A stretch of DNA of 64,000 nucleotides from Vescimonas sanitatis (GCF_049060325.1 NZ_JBMGPW010000005.1:62001-126000), one strand, 5' to 3'; shown: positions 17,911 to 27,271, numbered from the stretch's first letter. Made by a program: numbers and translations. The notes: generated by a model from the letters alone, not told the origin.

Positions 17911-18975
17911 TCAGTGGATCAGCTTTCCCACGTCGCTGAACACCAGCACCACCATCAGCGCCAGCAGCAGAATAAGTCCCGCGAAGTGGATATAGTTCTC
18001 ATATTTTGCCGGTATCTGCTTCCGGAACAGCAGCATGGCTGCCGCGTTGATGATCAGGAAGAATATCCGCCCGCCGTCTAATGCCGGCAGGGGCAGCAGG
18101 TTCATCACCGCCAGATTCACTGCGATCAGCGCCGCGATGTAGGCGATGTTCTCCACCGCCGCCTGGGTCGTCTCCGCCTGCTCACCTACCTGTACCATGG
18201 TGGACACGATCCCCACCGGGCCACTCAGGTCCCGCAGGCCCGCCTGCCCGGTAAAGAGCATTTGCAGACTCAGCCGCACCAGACGCACGAAATCCACAGC
18301 ATTGTTCCAGGTGTAGGCCAGTTTGTCGCCGAAGGTGGCCGCCGCCGCACCGAAGTATATTCCGTAGCCGCTGTACGCATTTCCGCTTTGATCGGTATAC
18401 GTCTGTCTCGTCATGGCAAAGTCGTCCAGGCGCACCTTCTCCCCGCCGCGGTCCACCACCAGGTCGAATGTGCCGGTCTTATTCAGGCCAAGCAGCAGGC
18501 TCACGTCGCTGTAAATGTACACGCGCTCCCCATCGATGGACACCAGCCGGTCCCCGGTCTGCAAGCCGTCGGCGCTCTCCAACGGACAACCCTCGGCAAA
18601 GCCGGAGATCACCGGCTGATAGAACCCCTGCGCCGGCGCATACAGGCAGAAGATGATAATAAGCCCCGCCAGAAAATTCATGGCCGCGCCGGCGGCAAAA
18701 ATGATCAGCTTTTTCCAAAAGTCCTGGCGGTTCAGCGCCGCCGGATCGTCAGAGTCCTCCTCTTCCCCCTCCATGGCACAGAAACCGCCCACCGGAAAAG
18801 CCCGCAGAGAATACTGGGTATCCCCCCGCTGCTTTTTCCACAGCACCGGTCCCATGCCGATGGCGAACTCGTTGACCCGCACGCCGCAGGCCTTGGCCGC
18901 CAGAAAATGCCCCAGCTCATGGACGGCGATCAAAATACCGAACACCAGCAGGGCCGCTATGATATATACGATCAT
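17911..18975 (-). CDS. rseP: Site-2 intramembrane metalloprotease, RseP/RasP family
   Basis: A 354-residue membrane zinc protease. The catalytic HELGH is in the first helix (residues 19-23). A PDZ domain lies in the middle, around LESADGLQTGDRLVSIDG. The second catalytic site is NLLPLPALDGGR, with Asp as zinc ligand. It cleaves membrane-bound anti-sigma factors and remnant signal peptides. No anti-sigma factor is nearby. The dxr-rseP-ispG order is typical of Firmicutes. Confidence 0.95.
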   Translation of the reverse strand: MIVYIIAALLVFGILIAVHELGHFLAAKACGVRVNEFAIGMGPVLWKKQRGDTQYSLRAFPVGGFCAMEGEEEDSDDPAALNRQDFWKKLIIFAAGAAMNFLAGLIIIFCLYAPAQGFYQPVISGFAEGCPLESADGLQTGDRLVSIDGERVYIYSDVSLLLGLNKTGTFDLVVDRGGEKVRLDDFAMTRQTYTDQSGNAYSGYGIYFGAAAATFGDKLAYTWNNAVDFVRLVRLSLQMLFTGQAGLRDLSGPVGIVSTMVQVGEQAETTQAAVENIAYIAALIAVNLAVMNLLPLPALDGGRIFFLIINAAAMLLFRKQIPAKYENYIHFAGLILLLALMVVLVFSDVGKLIH

Positions 18976-18999
18976 GTATGCAAGCTCCTTTTCCGGATG

Positions 19000-20136
19000 T
19001 CACAGGGCAGCGCGCCGCGCCGCCTTGTCTGCTTCCAGTATATCCGCAAGGCTTGGCTGATATTGCACCGGCACCCGCTCCAACGCGCGCTCCACCCGCC
19101 GGGAGATATCGTTAAAGCCGATCTCACCCCGCAGAAACATTCCCACGGCCGCCTCGTTGGCGCCGTTGAGTATGGCGCAGGCGGTGCCGCCCACCGCTGC
19201 GGCATACCGTGCCAGACGCAGACAGGGGAACGCCCTCTCGTCCGGCTCGGCAAAGGTCAGCGCGCCGCACGTCAGCAGGTCCAGCGGCTTATCCGGGCTC
19301 TCGGCCCGGTAGGGATACGTCAGCGCGTAGCGGATGGGCAGCTTCATATCCGGCGTGCCCAGCTGCGCCAGCAGCGCCCCGTCCCGGAACTCCACCAGCG
19401 AATGCACGATGCTCTGGCGGTGTATCACCGCCTGCACCTGCTCCACCGGCAGGCGATAGAGCCGCATGGCCTCGATGATCTCCAATCCCTTGTTCATCAG
19501 TGTGGCGGAGTCCACCGTGATCTTCGGTCCCATGTGCCAGTTGGGATGGCGCAGGGCATCCGCCGCCGTCATGTGCTCCAGCTCGTCGAAGGTCCTTCCG
19601 TAGAACGGCCCGCCGGAGCAGGTCAGCAGGATACGCCGCACCTCACCCCGGTCCCGGCAGCCCTGCAAGCACTGAAACACCGCACTGTGCTCACTGTCCA
19701 CCGGCACGATCTCCGCGCCGTATTTCTCCGCCGCGTCCATCACCAGCTCACCGGCGCACACCAGCGTTTCCTTATTGGCCAGCGCGATGCGCTTGCCTTT
19801 TTGGATTGCCGCCAGTGTGGGACGCAGCCCCACGCTGCCCATCACGGCAGTCACCACCGTGTCCGCCTCGGTCATAGCGGCGGCAGCCAACAGGCCCTCC
19901 TCCCCTGCCATGACCTCAATGCCGGTCCCCCGCAGCCGTTTTTTCAGCGCCAGCGCCGCATTTTCGTCATACAGCACCGCAAGGCGCGGCATATACTGCC
20001 GCGCCTGCTGCTCCAACAGGTCTACCTGTGTATTGGCGGTCAGCGCCGCCACGCGGAGGCCCAGCTCCCCGGCCACCTCCAGCGTCTGCCGCCCGATGGA
20101 GCCGGTAGCCCCCAACAGGGCGATGGTTTTCGTCAT
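19000..20136 (-). CDS. dxr: 1-deoxy-D-xylulose 5-phosphate reductoisomerase
   Basis: A 378-residue enzyme. The NADPH-binding LGATGSIGRQTLEV is at its N-terminus and the metal/substrate region includes VPVDSEHSAVFQC. It converts DXP to methylerythritol 4-phosphate, the committed step of the non-mevalonate isoprenoid pathway. It lies 10 bases after cdsA in the operon, with a GAGGAAGG ribosome site. Together with uppS and ispG it supplies undecaprenyl phosphate for the cell wall. Confidence 0.97.
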   Translation of the reverse strand: MTKTIALLGATGSIGRQTLEVAGELGLRVAALTANTQVDLLEQQARQYMPRLAVLYDENAALALKKRLRGTGIEVMAGEEGLLAAAAMTEADTVVTAVMGSVGLRPTLAAIQKGKRIALANKETLVCAGELVMDAAEKYGAEIVPVDSEHSAVFQCLQGCRDRGEVRRILLTCSGGPFYGRTFDELEHMTAADALRHPNWHMGPKITVDSATLMNKGLEIIEAMRLYRLPVEQVQAVIHRQSIVHSLVEFRDGALLAQLGTPDMKLPIRYALTYPYRAESPDKPLDLLTCGALTFAEPDERAFPCLRLARYAAAVGGTACAILNGANEAAVGMFLRGEIGFNDISRRVERALERVPVQYQPSLADILEADKAARRAAL

Positions 20137-20146
20137 AGGTCCTTCC

Positions 20147-20986
20147 TCAATACAGCGTCACAGCGTTGATAAGCATCCACGTCACCGGTGCAGCGAAGAT
20201 CACACTGTCGAACCGGTCCAGCACGCCGCCGTGGCCCGGCAGCAGCCGTCCGTAGTCCTTGATGCCGCACTGCCGCTTCACGCAGGAGAAGCTCAGGTCG
20301 CCCAGCTGCCCCAGCACCGCGCCCACGAAGCCCAACAGCACACACCAGCCGATGTGCAGCTGCACCTCCGTACATAGGAAGAAGAATATCCGGAACAGGA
20401 TCATTCCCACCATGCCGCCCACCAGGCCGCTGACCGCACCCTCCCGTGTCTTCTTCGGGCTGACTCTGGGCGCCAGCTTTGTTTTCCCGAACAGCATACC
20501 GCCGAACAGCGCCAGAGAGTCGCTCATAAACGCCGACACCAGCGGGATCAGCACCAGTCCGGCGCCGTATTCCAGCATCCGCAGCCGCACCAGGCAGCCC
20601 AGCGCCAGCGGGATCACCAATCCGGACACCGCCATAGCGCTGATATCCGGAAAATCCAGCTCGTCGTCTTTGCCGAAGGCCTGCACCGCCGCGATGAACA
20701 TCACCACGATCAGCGCCGCCAGCAGCCATACCATGATCGTATGTATGGCGGTACCCGTGAAGTCACCGCCGCTGAAATACACCGTGAACACGGTGAACAC
20801 CGCCAGCGTGGCCGCCAGCCCCCACCAGTGCGCCGCTTTCTCCGGCGCGGCGGCCGCCATGAACTCATGGCAGCCGATGACGCACAGCGCCGCCACCAGC
20901 ACCGCTGTGGCCCAATCCGGTGCGAAGCACAGCACGCCGATCAATGCCGGCACGCCGATGATCGCCACCAGTATTCTCTGTTTCAT
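20147..20986 (-). CDS. cdsA: Phosphatidate cytidylyltransferase
   Basis: A 279-residue polytopic membrane enzyme with the CdsA signature toward the C-terminus: SCVKRQCGIKDYG then LLPGHGGVLDRFD. It makes CDP-diacylglycerol for phospholipid synthesis. The ATG at 20986 is preferred over a GTG nine bases upstream because GAGGTGA is then at the right distance. That ribosome site overlaps the uppS stop region, implying translational coupling. Confidence 0.95.
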   Translation of the reverse strand: MKQRILVAIIGVPALIGVLCFAPDWATAVLVAALCVIGCHEFMAAAAPEKAAHWWGLAATLAVFTVFTVYFSGGDFTGTAIHTIMVWLLAALIVVMFIAAVQAFGKDDELDFPDISAMAVSGLVIPLALGCLVRLRMLEYGAGLVLIPLVSAFMSDSLALFGGMLFGKTKLAPRVSPKKTREGAVSGLVGGMVGMILFRIFFFLCTEVQLHIGWCVLLGFVGAVLGQLGDLSFSCVKRQCGIKDYGRLLPGHGGVLDRFDSVIFAAPVTWMLINAVTLY

Positions 20987-20996
20987 GGTCGTCACC

Positions 20997-21728
20997 TCAC
21001 TTTACGCCGCCGAACCGGCGATCCCGCCGCTGATAGTCGATGATCGCTCTGTCCATATCCTGCCGGGTAAAATCCGGCCACAGCGTGTCGCAGAAATAGA
21101 ATTCGCTGTAGGCACACTGCCACAGCATGAAATTGCTCAGCCGTATCTCGCCGCTGGGGCGGATGATCAGCTCCGGGTCGGGGATACCGGCAGAGTACAT
21201 ATTGGCGGAGAGGTTCTCCTCCGTCCAGTCCACCCCCTGCTCCGCGCACAGCCGCGCCGCCCGCAGTATCTCCGCCCTGCCGCCGTAATTCAGACACACA
21301 TTGGCCTGGAACCCCGCATAGCGGCCGGAGATGTCGTCCGTCTCATGTGCCAGCGCCTGCAGCTCCGGGGACAGTGCGCTGAGATCGCCGAAGAACCGCA
21401 GGCGGATGTGCTCCTTTTCCATGGTGTCGATAGCTTCCCGCAGATACTGCTCCAGCAGGCCCATGATGGTATTCACCTCATCGGCGGGCCGCTTCCAGTT
21501 CTCTGTGGAAAAGGCGTATACCGTCAGGTATTCCACGCCCAGTTTCTTGCAGTAGGTGGCGATGTCGCGGAACACCTCCGCCCCCGCCTTGTGCCCCGCC
21601 GTGCGGGGCAGGCCGCGTTTTTTCGCCCAGCGGCCGTTGCCGTCCATAATAACAGCGATATGGCGGGGAAGGCGGCTCCTGTCCACCTCCCCCGCCGTAT
21701 GGGGCGTTTTCTTCGTAAACAGTCCCAT
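20997..21728 (-). CDS. uppS: Undecaprenyl diphosphate synthase (isoprenyl transferase)
   Basis: A 243-residue cis-prenyltransferase. The catalytic region is HIAVIMDGNGRWAKKRG and the C-terminal signature is RPSGEIRLSNFMLWQ. Most bacteria have RTSGE at that point; the Thr-to-Pro change is a small oddity. It makes the C55 lipid carrier for peptidoglycan. Its start overlaps the frr stop by one base. Confidence 0.95.
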   Translation of the reverse strand: MGLFTKKTPHTAGEVDRSRLPRHIAVIMDGNGRWAKKRGLPRTAGHKAGAEVFRDIATYCKKLGVEYLTVYAFSTENWKRPADEVNTIMGLLEQYLREAIDTMEKEHIRLRFFGDLSALSPELQALAHETDDISGRYAGFQANVCLNYGGRAEILRAARLCAEQGVDWTEENLSANMYSAGIPDPELIIRPSGEIRLSNFMLWQCAYSEFYFCDTLWPDFTRQDMDRAIIDYQRRDRRFGGVK

Positions 21729-22285
21729 TAAACAGACATCAATTCCTTTTCCTTGTTGTCCAGGATCTTGTCGATCTCCTTGCAGCTGTCGTCGGTCAGC
21801 TTCTGCAGGTCCTTCTCGGCGATCTTCAGCTCGTCCTCGGTGATCTCGGATGCCTTCTGCTGCTTCTTGAAGTTATCCATCGCATCCCGGCGGATATTCC
21901 GCACAGCCACCTTGCCGTTCTCGGCGTACTTGTGGATCTGCTTGACCAGCTCCTTGCGGCGCTCCTCGGTCAGCTGGGGGAAAGCCAGACGAATGCACTT
22001 ACCGTCGTTCTGGGGGTTGATGCCCAAGTCGGACTCCTGAATGGCCTTTTCAATACCCTTCAGAATGCTGGCATCCCAAGGGGTAATGACCAGCGTCCGC
22101 GGGTCAGGAGAGCCGATAGAGCCGATCTGCTGGATGGGCGTGGGGGTACCGTAATAGTCCACACTGATGCGGTTGAGCACGGAAGCGTTGGCGCGGCCGG
22201 CACGCACGGTGTCGAAGTCGCTCATCACGGATTCAATGCTCTTCTTCATTTTTTCCTCGTAAACCTTGTACTCGTCCTTCAACAT
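21728..22285 (-). CDS. frr: Ribosome recycling factor
   Basis: A 185-residue protein of standard family length. It has the conserved FDTVRAGRANASVLNRISV segment and the C-terminal helix ELKIAEKDLQKLTDDSCKEID. It splits post-termination ribosomes together with EF-G. It follows pyrH by four bases, the standard pyrH-frr pair. Confidence 0.97.
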   Translation of the reverse strand: MLKDEYKVYEEKMKKSIESVMSDFDTVRAGRANASVLNRISVDYYGTPTPIQQIGSIGSPDPRTLVITPWDASILKGIEKAIQESDLGINPQNDGKCIRLAFPQLTEERRKELVKQIHKYAENGKVAVRNIRRDAMDNFKKQQKASEITEDELKIAEKDLQKLTDDSCKEIDKILDNKEKELMSV

Positions 22286-22289
22286 GGGG

Positions 22290-23009
22290 TCAGTCCTCCT
22301 TCACGATCGTTCCGATTTTTTCGCCGCGCAGGGCGCGGATGATATTCTCCGGGTCTTTCAGGGCAAACACCAGCACCGGGATATGGTTATCCATGGACAG
22401 GCTGGTGGCGGTAGAGTCCATCACAGCCAGGTGCCGCTTGAGCACCTCGTCGTAGGTGATGCTGTCAAACTTCACCGCATCGGCATTCTTGGCCGGGTCG
22501 CTGTCGTACACGCCGTCGATATTCTTGGCCAGCAGGATGACGTCCGCGTCGATCTCCGCCGCCCGCAGCACCGCCGCGGTATCCGTGGAGAAGAACGGGC
22601 AGCCGATGCCGCAGCCAAAAATGACCACTCTCCCCTTTTCCAGGTGCCGAATGGCCCTGGCGCGGATATACGGCTCCGCCACGGCCCGGATCTCCAGCGC
22701 CGTCTGCACACGCACGTCCACACCCTTCTGCTCCAGCACGTCCGCCATGGCCATGCAGTTCATGGCCGTGGCCAGCATACCCATGTGATCGGCCCGGGTG
22801 CGCTCGATGTGTCCCTCGCCGTCCTTCACGCCGCGCCAGAAATTGCCGCCGCCGATGACGATACCCACCTGCACGCCCATGTCCACACACTGCTTGATAA
22901 CGTCCGCCACCCGGCCCATGACCTGAAAGTCCAGACCGAAGTGCTTATCGCCGGCCAGCGCTTCGCCGCTGATCTTCAGCAGCACCCGCTTGAATACTGG
23001 TTGCTCCAT
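22290..23009 (-). CDS. pyrH: UMP kinase
   Basis: A 239-residue amino-acid-kinase-fold protein. It has KISGEALAG, VIGGGNFWRG and FGCGIGCPFFSTDTAA in the expected order. It phosphorylates UMP to UDP for pyrimidine nucleotide supply. It is the first gene of the eight-gene operon ending in polC and has a GGGAGG ribosome site. Only a weak promoter candidate (TAAAAT about 45 bases upstream, without a good -35) was seen before it. Confidence 0.97.
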   Translation of the reverse strand: MEQPVFKRVLLKISGEALAGDKHFGLDFQVMGRVADVIKQCVDMGVQVGIVIGGGNFWRGVKDGEGHIERTRADHMGMLATAMNCMAMADVLEQKGVDVRVQTALEIRAVAEPYIRARAIRHLEKGRVVIFGCGIGCPFFSTDTAAVLRAAEIDADVILLAKNIDGVYDSDPAKNADAVKFDSITYDEVLKRHLAVMDSTATSLSMDNHIPVLVFALKDPENIIRALRGEKIGTIVKED

Positions 23010-23154
23010 CGCCGTTCCTCCCTAATTTTCTATCAGGTATTTTACCTTATTTCTCCCGTTTTGCATAGGGGGAAAATCGAAAATTTTTCTGAATTCTTTT
23101 TTGCAGATCCCGCGTGCCCTGCGCCTGCGGCGCAGGATGCAAAAACGAAAAGCT

Positions 23155-23182
23155 TTGTTTTTTTCCACCGGCGGTGTATAAT
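23155..23182 (+). promoter_or_regulatory. Promoter of the MBL-fold hydrolase gene
   Basis: TTGTTT (23155-23160), 16-bp spacer, TATAAT (23177-23182). Confidence 0.6.
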
Positions 23183-23213
23183 AGGGAAAACACTTTTCCG
23201 GAGGCTGATTTTC

Positions 23214-24116
23214 ATGGAACTTCTGCACGTGCTGGGCAATACATATGCGGCCGTCGCCGCCACCGCTCTACTGCCCGTTTATAAGCTCAATGACCGGGAT
23301 GTGGTGCTCATCGACACCGGCTACGCCAAGCTGGACAGAGCCGGCCTGACCGCGCTCATCGACGGCAGCGGCTGGCGTCTGCGCGCCATTCTCTGCTCTC
23401 ACGCCCACTTCGACCACACCGGCAACGTCCGGTATTTGCAGGAGCGATACGGCGCAAAAGCCGCCATCTCCCTGATCGAAGCCGGTATCTCTGTGAACCC
23501 GGACAGCTACCGCGCCAACTACGTGGCCCTGACCTACGGCAAAAGCCGTGAGCTGTTTCTGGAGGAGTGCTTCACCGCAGATCGGGTCATCTTCCCCCAG
23601 GAGGACCACATCGATGTAGACGGCGCCCGGTTCGGCGTACTGTCTCTCCCCGGCCATTCGGCAGGCCAGCTGGGCTTTGTCACGCCGGACGGCGCGGCCT
23701 ATCTGGGCGACTGCCTCATCGATCAGGCCCTGATCGACGGCGCCAAGCTGCCCACCAGTATGTTCGTCGCCAGGGATCTGGAGAGCAAGGAGTCCCTCCG
23801 CGCCACGGACTACCCCGCCTATATCATCGCCCACAAGCAGGTCGTCACCGACCGCGCGGAGCTGTCTGCCCTCATCGACAGCAACATCGCCTTCATCCAC
23901 CGCAAGGAGCGGGAGCTTCTGGACGACCTCACCGACGGCATGACGTTCTCCGACTGGATATACGCCTTCTGCCAGCGGGAGAACATCCGCACCCGGCAGG
24001 AGCTGAAATTCAGCATCGTGGAGCGGAACTTCACCAACTTCACCGACTGGCTCACCGACACCGGCAAGGTACGCGTAGAGCGCGACTTCTGCGCCAAGAG
24101 GTATTACCACGGCTGA
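23214..24116 (+). CDS. MBL-fold metallo-hydrolase
   Basis: A 300-residue soluble protein with the metallo-beta-lactamase metal motif SHAHFDHTG near residues 61-69 and later LPGHSAGQ and GDCLIDQ ligand regions. The C-terminal third has an added helical part. The family covers glyoxalase II-like and other hydrolases; the substrate here is unknown. The ATG at 23214 is chosen because the promoter and a CCGGAGG ribosome site lie just upstream. The frame is open further 5' but that part overlaps pyrH on the other strand. Confidence 0.88.
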   Translation: MELLHVLGNTYAAVAATALLPVYKLNDRDVVLIDTGYAKLDRAGLTALIDGSGWRLRAILCSHAHFDHTGNVRYLQERYGAKAAISLIEAGISVNPDSYRANYVALTYGKSRELFLEECFTADRVIFPQEDHIDVDGARFGVLSLPGHSAGQLGFVTPDGAAYLGDCLIDQALIDGAKLPTSMFVARDLESKESLRATDYPAYIIAHKQVVTDRAELSALIDSNIAFIHRKERELLDDLTDGMTFSDWIYAFCQRENIRTRQELKFSIVERNFTNFTDWLTDTGKVRVERDFCAKRYYHG

Positions 24117-24134
24117 GATACCGTGTACGCATGG

Positions 24135-24161
24135 AAAAGCCACCCCATCGGGGTGGCTTTT
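24135..24161. terminator. Bidirectional terminator between the MBL and BlaR1-like genes
   Basis: A 9-bp stem (24138-24146 with 24150-24158), 3-base loop, flanked by A and T runs, serving converging genes. Confidence 0.88.
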
Positions 24162-24170
24162 CTGCTGTAT

Positions 24171-26774
24171 TTATCCCTCAAAGGGCACGCCGAATATCTG
24201 CCAGAACTGCCGGTTCTCGCTGTCGGACACTATGGCGGAGTTCCACGAGCCGAACGTAAAGCTGGCGCAGCTGTCCGTCCCCTTCAGCACCGACACTGTC
24301 CGCCCGTCGTCGAACGTCACCGTCAGCTTGGCGGTGAACCAGCAGGCGGCTCCGCCGCCGTAGTCTCTGGTGTTGGTGAGCATCTTCTGCAGGGCGGGCA
24401 GGTCGGCCTTGGCGGCGGTGTACGTCTCGCCGCCGTAGAACTCCAGCTTGGCGGAAGTCATATTGCCCCGGAAATCCTCCGGCGTCACGAAGGTATAGCC
24501 GCACTGCTCCGTCAGTATTTTCAGCACCGTGGGCGGCACGGGGTAATCGGCAGTGCCCCAATAGCGGACATCGTCCTCGCCGCTGCGGTGCAGGGTGGCG
24601 CAGACCTGATGCCACTCCGGCTGCACCAGTCCCTTCTCCGACTGGATGGCCTGCACCTGCTCCTCCGTCAGCGGCACGACCTGCTTGGCGGAACCTCCCG
24701 TCTCCCACGTGATCTGATAGACCTCCAGCTCCGCCGTTTCCGCCGCGCTCCGGTACTGGAACCGTACAGCGTACTGTCCATCCATGCCCAGGCCCACGAA
24801 CTGCTCCGTCAGCTCTACCACATCTCCGTTGTGGAGCGCCACGTTCTCCTCATTGTACCGTCCGTAGAGGGTGAAGCCCTCACCCTTTATCACGGACAGC
24901 TGCGCGCCGCTGCCCACCTCATACACCGGGATGTCCTCGCTGTAATTCTCGTCGTACTTCACCGTGCGGTACACCACGGAATAGACCTCCGTCACGGCAA
25001 TGCTCAGCTGATCCTTCTCGTAGCTGACGGTCACCGGCAGCCCGCCGGTCAGTTGGGACGTTATGTACCGGGAAATATCCCGCAGCAGCGCCTCCGCCGC
25101 GTCGCCGTTCCCACGGGGGTCGGCCTGCCCGGACAGAGTCCAGATATACCTCCGCACCTGCTGCGGCAGCTGGCTATACCGCTGCGCCAGCACGTCCATG
25201 GCGCCCTCGGCATACGCCCCGTCCGCGTTCAGATAGTAGGCGCACAGATAGCTCAGGGGAACGGTCTCCCAGTCCGGCAGCTGCGCCGCGTCATACACAA
25301 TACCGTAATCCTCCGCCTTTGCACTGACCACGCCGTCCTCGCCCAGTATGGGCCACGGGGTGATCTTCGTGAAGTCCGGCAGGGCGTCGCCGGGATAGTA
25401 GACGATGGAGCCGTCCTCCAAACGCGCCTGTAAAACATCCATCAGCGCTTGCAGACCCGCCGCGCTCTCCCGCACGGCGTTGTAGTCCGCCGCCACATAG
25501 TCCCCGGCGTACACCGTGCCGGACACAGGGGTCTCCCCTTCCGCACCGATGTCCTCCCACCGCAGCCACTCCGCGTTGTCGATGAGTGCCAGCGCGATAT
25601 AGCCCCGCTGCGCCATCTGCCGGTTCCACTCCGCGCTGCGCTGCGGCAGCGCGCCTGTAAAGGCGTAGCGCACCACCACGCCGTAGGGCTCGCTGGCCGT
25701 TTCGACCTCAAAGGAGTAGGTATACGCCTGACCATCGCCGGCAGCGCCGGCCGCCCGGAAGCCCAGCGCGTCCAGTATGCCGCTGACGGCGGCATTGTCG
25801 CCGATATACTCCGTCCGCAGGGCGTACAGCGTCTCCGCGTCCGGCACTCCGGCGTCGTTTTCGGCGGGCTTCGTCAGCAGGCACACGCCGATGATGGCCG
25901 CCGCAACGACCAGCAGGATGACAGCCCAGAGGGCGGGCTTCTTATAGTTGAGCACGTTCTTCACCCTTTCTTTCACAGCTACTTCGCCAAAGGCCAGCGG
26001 GCACACCGCCGCCATTTTCGGCTGGGCGGCACAGGCCACCAGCGCCCGGGAATAGGCGGCCCGCTGGGCGGGCGTGGCGTTTTTCAACACCATTTCATCA
26101 CAGGCGCGCTCCATGTCGCGGCCCAGCAGGACATACGCCGCCCAGAGGACCGGGTTGAACCAGTTGACCGCCAGCAGCAGAAATGCCAACGGTTTCCACA
26201 CATGGTCCCAGCGGCGGATATGGCACCTTTCGTGGGCGAGCACCTGAGGAAAGTCCTGCTCCGACACGGTTTCCGGCACATAAATGCGGGGCGCGAGCAC
26301 GCCCAGCACGAAAGGCGTAGACCAGTCGGTGCAGCGATAGACATTGTCCTGTATGCGGGGGGCGGCGCGGAGCCGCCAGCGCATACGCAGCAGGCTGAGG
26401 GCCATGTACAGCGCCATGCAGCCCACGCCCGTCAGCCAGATGGCGGGCAGCTGATCCAGCAGCGCAAAGCCTTGTGCCGCAGCGGGTCCTGCCATTTCCA
26501 GGCGCTGCTCCGGCGGGGCGGAAACATAGACCTTTTCCTGCTGGCGAAGCTCCTGATAGGCCTGGATGGGCGGGCTTTCGGGCTGCTGGAGACTGACGGG
26601 GCTCTCTACTGTCAATCGGGCTGGAAGCAGCAGCCGCAGGGCTACCAGCAGCCACAGCATACACACGGCCCGGCGGGGCGCACGGCGCAGCAGCGGCCGC
26701 ACCGCCATCACCGCCAGCGCGATGAGGCCCGCCTGCCAGGAAATTTCCAATACGGAGGTAAACAGGCTATTCAT
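24171..26774 (-). CDS. BlaR1/MecR1-like M56 membrane peptidase with large external sensor region
   Basis: An 867-residue protein. The N-terminal part has hydrophobic helices and a zinc-protease motif HERCH (181-185) with the downstream acidic region MERACDE (221-227), as in BlaR1. A further helix (about 280-300) is followed by more than 550 external residues. That region opens with a DUF4825-like segment (ETLYALRTEYIGD) rather than the penicillin-binding sensor of classical BlaR1. It likely senses an extracellular signal and inactivates the BlaI-type repressor encoded 50 bases upstream. The ATG at 26774 is preferred over one 27 bases upstream because of AAAGGAG six bases before it. No beta-lactamase is nearby. 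Confidence 0.85.
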   Translation of the reverse strand: MNSLFTSVLEISWQAGLIALAVMAVRPLLRRAPRRAVCMLWLLVALRLLLPARLTVESPVSLQQPESPPIQAYQELRQQEKVYVSAPPEQRLEMAGPAAAQGFALLDQLPAIWLTGVGCMALYMALSLLRMRWRLRAAPRIQDNVYRCTDWSTPFVLGVLAPRIYVPETVSEQDFPQVLAHERCHIRRWDHVWKPLAFLLLAVNWFNPVLWAAYVLLGRDMERACDEMVLKNATPAQRAAYSRALVACAAQPKMAAVCPLAFGEVAVKERVKNVLNYKKPALWAVILLVVAAAIIGVCLLTKPAENDAGVPDAETLYALRTEYIGDNAAVSGILDALGFRAAGAAGDGQAYTYSFEVETASEPYGVVVRYAFTGALPQRSAEWNRQMAQRGYIALALIDNAEWLRWEDIGAEGETPVSGTVYAGDYVAADYNAVRESAAGLQALMDVLQARLEDGSIVYYPGDALPDFTKITPWPILGEDGVVSAKAEDYGIVYDAAQLPDWETVPLSYLCAYYLNADGAYAEGAMDVLAQRYSQLPQQVRRYIWTLSGQADPRGNGDAAEALLRDISRYITSQLTGGLPVTVSYEKDQLSIAVTEVYSVVYRTVKYDENYSEDIPVYEVGSGAQLSVIKGEGFTLYGRYNEENVALHNGDVVELTEQFVGLGMDGQYAVRFQYRSAAETAELEVYQITWETGGSAKQVVPLTEEQVQAIQSEKGLVQPEWHQVCATLHRSGEDDVRYWGTADYPVPPTVLKILTEQCGYTFVTPEDFRGNMTSAKLEFYGGETYTAAKADLPALQKMLTNTRDYGGGAACWFTAKLTVTFDDGRTVSVLKGTDSCASFTFGSWNSAIVSDSENRQFWQIFGVPFEG

Positions 26775-26824
26775 TTTCTTCTCCTTTATGGCACAGGGCA
26801 TAACACTGTATGCCGCAGCGCGGT

Positions 26825-27202
26825 TCAGTTACGTCCGGAATTCTTCTGCTCGAAGCGGTCGATCATGGCGTGGAGCACATCGGCATCCTCTTTGGAAAGT
26901 TTTGAATTTCCCATGAAAGCCGTCAGAAATGCTGGCAAACTGCCGTGGAAGTTGTGGGCTATAAAGGCGCGGCTCTCCGCGCGCTGCACGTCCTCCCGCC
27001 GCACCAGCGCGGTGACGACGGCGTTCTCCGTGTGCACCACGCCGCGCTCGGCGAGACGCTTGATCACAGTGTAGGTGGTGGATTTTTTCCAGCCCAGCTC
27101 CTCGGCACAGAGGCGGACCAGCTCGCTGCTCTTTATAGGCTCATGGGACCAGAGTATCTCGCAGAAGCGCAGTTCGCTGTCAAAAATTTTCGGTGTTTCC
27201 AC
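26825..27202 (-). CDS. BlaI/MecI-family repressor
   Basis: A 125-residue winged-helix protein of the penicillinase-repressor family (SELRFCEILWSHEPIKSSEL, then KKSTTYTVIKRLAERGVV in the recognition region). Homologues bind dyad operators as dimers and are cleaved when the partner BlaR1-type protease is activated. It starts with GTG, with AAGGAGG upstream. A perfect 16-bp palindrome overlaps its promoter, consistent with autorepression of this two-gene unit. Confidence 0.92.
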   Translation of the reverse strand: METPKIFDSELRFCEILWSHEPIKSSELVRLCAEELGWKKSTTYTVIKRLAERGVVHTENAVVTALVRREDVQRAESRAFIAHNFHGSLPAFLTAFMGNSKLSKEDADVLHAMIDRFEQKNSGRN

Positions 27203-27242
27203 AGGGTTTTCCTCCTTGGTCGAATGTAGTAGACCCGTTTTT

Positions 27243-27271
27243 AGTCTAACGCGTTAGACCCGTCCTGTCAA
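27243..27271 (-). promoter_or_regulatory. Promoter of the BlaI-BlaR1-like unit
   Basis: TTGACA (27266-27271), 17-bp spacer and TAGACT (27243-27248) on the minus strand. The palindromic operator covers most of the -10 and spacer. Confidence 0.75.
27244..27259. promoter_or_regulatory. Palindromic operator candidate for the BlaI-type repressor
   Basis: A perfect 16-bp palindrome, GTCTAACGCGTTAGAC. TAGACCCGT occurs again in direct orientation at 27230-27238 and 27255-27263, so there are three TAGAC half-sites between 27230 and 27259. The position over the promoter fits steric repression. Confidence 0.75.

Noticed and set aside
22266..23213. A long 5' extension of the MBL hydrolase
   Set aside because: It is antisense to pyrH and includes the hydrolase promoter.
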